Assembly (NCBI GenBank): GCA_003248755.1
Contig: QFQW01000126.1
Span: 1-6,963, forward strand
Direction of reading: 5' to 3'
Source: Chryseobacterium sp.
Lineage (GTDB): Bacteria; Bacteroidota; Bacteroidia; Flavobacteriales; Weeksellaceae
DNA: 6,963 nt
A model generated the notes under the pieces. The model did no database searches. It had not been told where the DNA came from and worked only from the letters and a program-made list of their open reading frames with translations. A program made the position numbers and the translations under genes. Of the stretch, positions 5,176 through 6,963 are shown piece after piece; the stretch's first letter is position 1, and the number at the start of each line of letters is the position of its first letter.

Positions 5176-6963
5176 TTAGAAATTAAAGCTTACTGATAAC
5201 TGACCTGTCAACGGCATAATGTACGTTCCTGTCAACAATTTTCCATAATATGGACTGGCATCGGTAATCAGTTCGGCACCATTGATGGTTCCGCTGGCTC
5301 CTCTTTGGTTCAGGAAGTTGATAACTGTTGCACCAATGTTGATATTTTTGTTAACTGTATAACTTACACCTCCGAATGTTTCCCATCTTGGAGCGAAGTA
5401 TAAGGCATTCGTAAGGTTCGCATATTGTTTTGAGAAATACCTGAAACTTGCCCAGAACCTCCATTTGTCAATAGAATAACTAGGGTCGATTTCCATCAAT
5501 ACTTTAGCAACGCCTAACACATTGTTATCACTGTAATTATAGTCTTTTCCGAAGGCATTGAAATTAAATTTCTTATAAACCGGATTTTGGAACGTCACGA
5601 GATAATGTAAATTAAATCCTTTGAATGGTTTTAAAACAAAATCCGTCGTCCAGCCCAAAGTCTGAATATCGTAATAAACTGTTGTAGTCTGCGCCTGAGA
5701 ACTGTTGGCAGGATTTACAAGGTTGTATCGGTTCAGGTTGTTGTTCTTTTTAAGATAAGTCGCCTGGGAAATCAATTGAATCCAATTGGTATTCCAGAAA
5801 ACCCCGAATGCTCCCAACGGACTTTTAATTTTATTAGTATTCGGTTCAAAAGCTTGTGAATAACTTTCCAATCTTCTGTTTTCTTCAGTGTACAAGAAGT
5901 TGGCTAAAACCCCAAAGTTCTTAGTAATGTTATAAGTGGCATTCAAACTTCCTGCAATCTGGAAGAAACTTTGACTGATATGGTTGAACTGACTTGGGTC
6001 TGTAAAGCTGAAACCAACAGTTCTCGGCGTCAAAGAATATTCTCCGTCAAGGATGTGGTTTCTCAAATGTAAACCATAACTCAGATTAAAGTTGTCGGTA
6101 ACTTTCCATTCATCTGTACCATACAGTGAAAGTTTGTTTTCTGTTCCGCTATGGTATTCTCCACCTGCATTGTAGTTGTAGAATCCGTCAGCATCCGTAT
6201 TTGGACCAATTAGTCTCTGAGGCTGTGGTTCAACACTTTGGAAGAAAAAAGTACGGTTGGATGTGAATTTGTCAACGTGGTAGTACTGTTCCAATACTCC
6301 CAATGTCACATTATGATTCCCTAGCTGTTTATTCAAAGAAAAACGACCGGCAACACTGGTAATCGGAGTTTCTGGTGTGTACATCCCCAAAATAGTTCCT
6401 ACCTGCCCTGAATAAGGCTGACCATTGGAAGCTAAAGTATATCCTGCCGTAGAATTAGCATTGAAAATACTTAAAGGAATCATATTGGCCATCTTCACTT
6501 TTGAAAAATGCGCTCTTGTAGTGAATTTGAAATTCCAGCCGTTGTCCAAAAGGTAGTTACCAAACACATCAATGTTGTGAGATGTAGACCTGTTATCTTT
6601 GCCACTCATGGACGCCCAATAAGATTCTCCCGTAAGAATATCTTTAATTTTCATCTGTCCGTCTCGTACAACATAAGAATCTCTACCAATTTTGAAATTG
6701 TCAAGTTCTGTTACTTTCCCGTTTTCGCCATATTGGAAAACTGCATAATTGGTAATGCTGTAAGAATCTGCGTATTTGTATAAAATTGAGATTTTACCTT
6801 TATCATTATTGAAATATTTGGTAACTCCCGCCCTGAAAATCTTGGTTTCATCAGCATCTCTGGCAAAACCTAGTTTGTACGTACTTGGGTCAAAGTTGGC
6901 AAAAGCACCTACAGTGTACGTCCAGCCATTTTTAGAAATCGGTCCCGAAACATTGACATCACC
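5176..6963 (-). CDS. TonB-dependent outer-membrane receptor, C-terminal part
   Basis: The last 595 codons of a minus-strand gene that continues past base 6963. The frame stays open to the window edge: 103 codons lie before the first internal ATG at 6654 (they read GDVNVSGPISKNGWTYTV... and run in frame into MKIKDIL), so that ATG is not the start. The protein has no hydrophobic helices. It is made of alternating, aromatic-rich beta strands with polar loops, as in a 22-strand porin barrel, and ends in a strand with a terminal aromatic (GQLSVSFNF), the usual outer-membrane assembly signal. The plug domain and any carboxypeptidase-like N-terminal domain must be off the window, perhaps 300 or more residues. 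The role is energy-dependent uptake of a ligand across the outer membrane. The tight link to the GH3 gene suggests an oligosaccharide, but ligand class is inference and a siderophore-type ligand is not excluded. No susD-like gene follows it, so it is not called SusC. Confidence 0.88.
   Translation of the reverse strand, partial: GDVNVSGPISKNGWTYTVGAFANFDPSTYKLGFARDADETKIFRAGVTKYFNNDKGKISILYKYADSYSITNYAVFQYGENGKVTELDNFKIGRDSYVVRDGQMKIKDILTGESYWASMSGKDNRSTSHNIDVFGNYLLDNGWNFKFTTRAHFSKVKMANMIPLSIFNANSTAGYTLASNGQPYSGQVGTILGMYTPETPITSVAGRFSLNKQLGNHNVTLGVLEQYYHVDKFTSNRTFFFQSVEPQPQRLIGPNTDADGFYNYNAGGEYHSGTENKLSLYGTDEWKVTDNFNLSYGLHLRNHILDGEYSLTPRTVGFSFTDPSQFNHISQSFFQIAGSLNATYNITKNFGVLANFLYTEENRRLESYSQAFEPNTNKIKSPLGAFGVFWNTNWIQLISQATYLKKNNNLNRYNLVNPANSSQAQTTTVYYDIQTLGWTTDFVLKPFKGFNLHYLVTFQNPVYKKFNFNAFGKDYNYSDNNVLGVAKVLMEIDPSYSIDKWRFWASFRYFSKQYANLTNALYFAPRWETFGGVSYTVNKNINIGATVINFLNQRGASGTINGAELITDASPYYGKLLTGTYIMPLTGQLSVSFNF

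Noticed and set aside
5176..6654. Treating the receptor as a complete 492-residue protein starting at 6654.
   Set aside because: The frame is open for another 103 codons to the window edge with receptor-like sequence, and there is no signal peptide at 6654.
5176..6963. Calling the receptor SusC.
   Set aside because: No SusD gene follows and the diagnostic N-terminal part is outside the window; the general TonB-dependent receptor call is safer.

Overview
The window looks like chromosomal DNA from a member of the Bacteroidetes, most likely a Flavobacteriia species of the Chryseobacterium type. The reasons are: AT-rich DNA with even more AT-rich gaps, no Shine-Dalgarno sequences before the starts, a TonB-dependent receptor beside secreted glycoside hydrolases and esterases, and signal peptides that all place Gln directly after the predicted Ala cleavage site. 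The genus is an inference from style, not from a marker gene.

All five coding regions lie on the minus strand, so transcription runs from high to low coordinates. In that order they are: the C-terminal part of a TonB-dependent outer-membrane receptor (6963 to 5176, start off the window); a secreted GH3 beta-glycosidase (5165 to 2874) only 10 bases behind it and followed by a clear intrinsic terminator (about 2826-2868); a secreted CE1-type esterase with an N-terminal CBM48/E-set-like domain (2595 to 1429); a secreted alpha/beta-hydrolase resembling acetyl-xylan esterases (1234 to 356); and the first 43 codons of another exported protein (129 to 1, cut by the window edge).

Together these suggest a small polysaccharide-use locus. 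The receptor would bring oligosaccharides across the outer membrane, the two esterases would remove acyl (acetyl or feruloyl) groups, and the GH3 enzyme would release terminal sugars in the periplasm. A decorated plant glycan such as xylan is the natural guess, but no SusD partner, endo-acting hydrolase or regulator is visible, so the substrate is not proven.

The least ordinary feature is not a gene. The three gaps longer than 100 bases (130-355, 1235-1428 and 2596-2873) are each largely filled by a copy of the same 160-195 bp palindromic, non-coding element with termini TTAACCACAA / TTGTGG(T)TTAA. The copies differ in orientation and in which arm carries an extra 19-bp module. Reading through them creates false N-terminal extensions on two of the genes.
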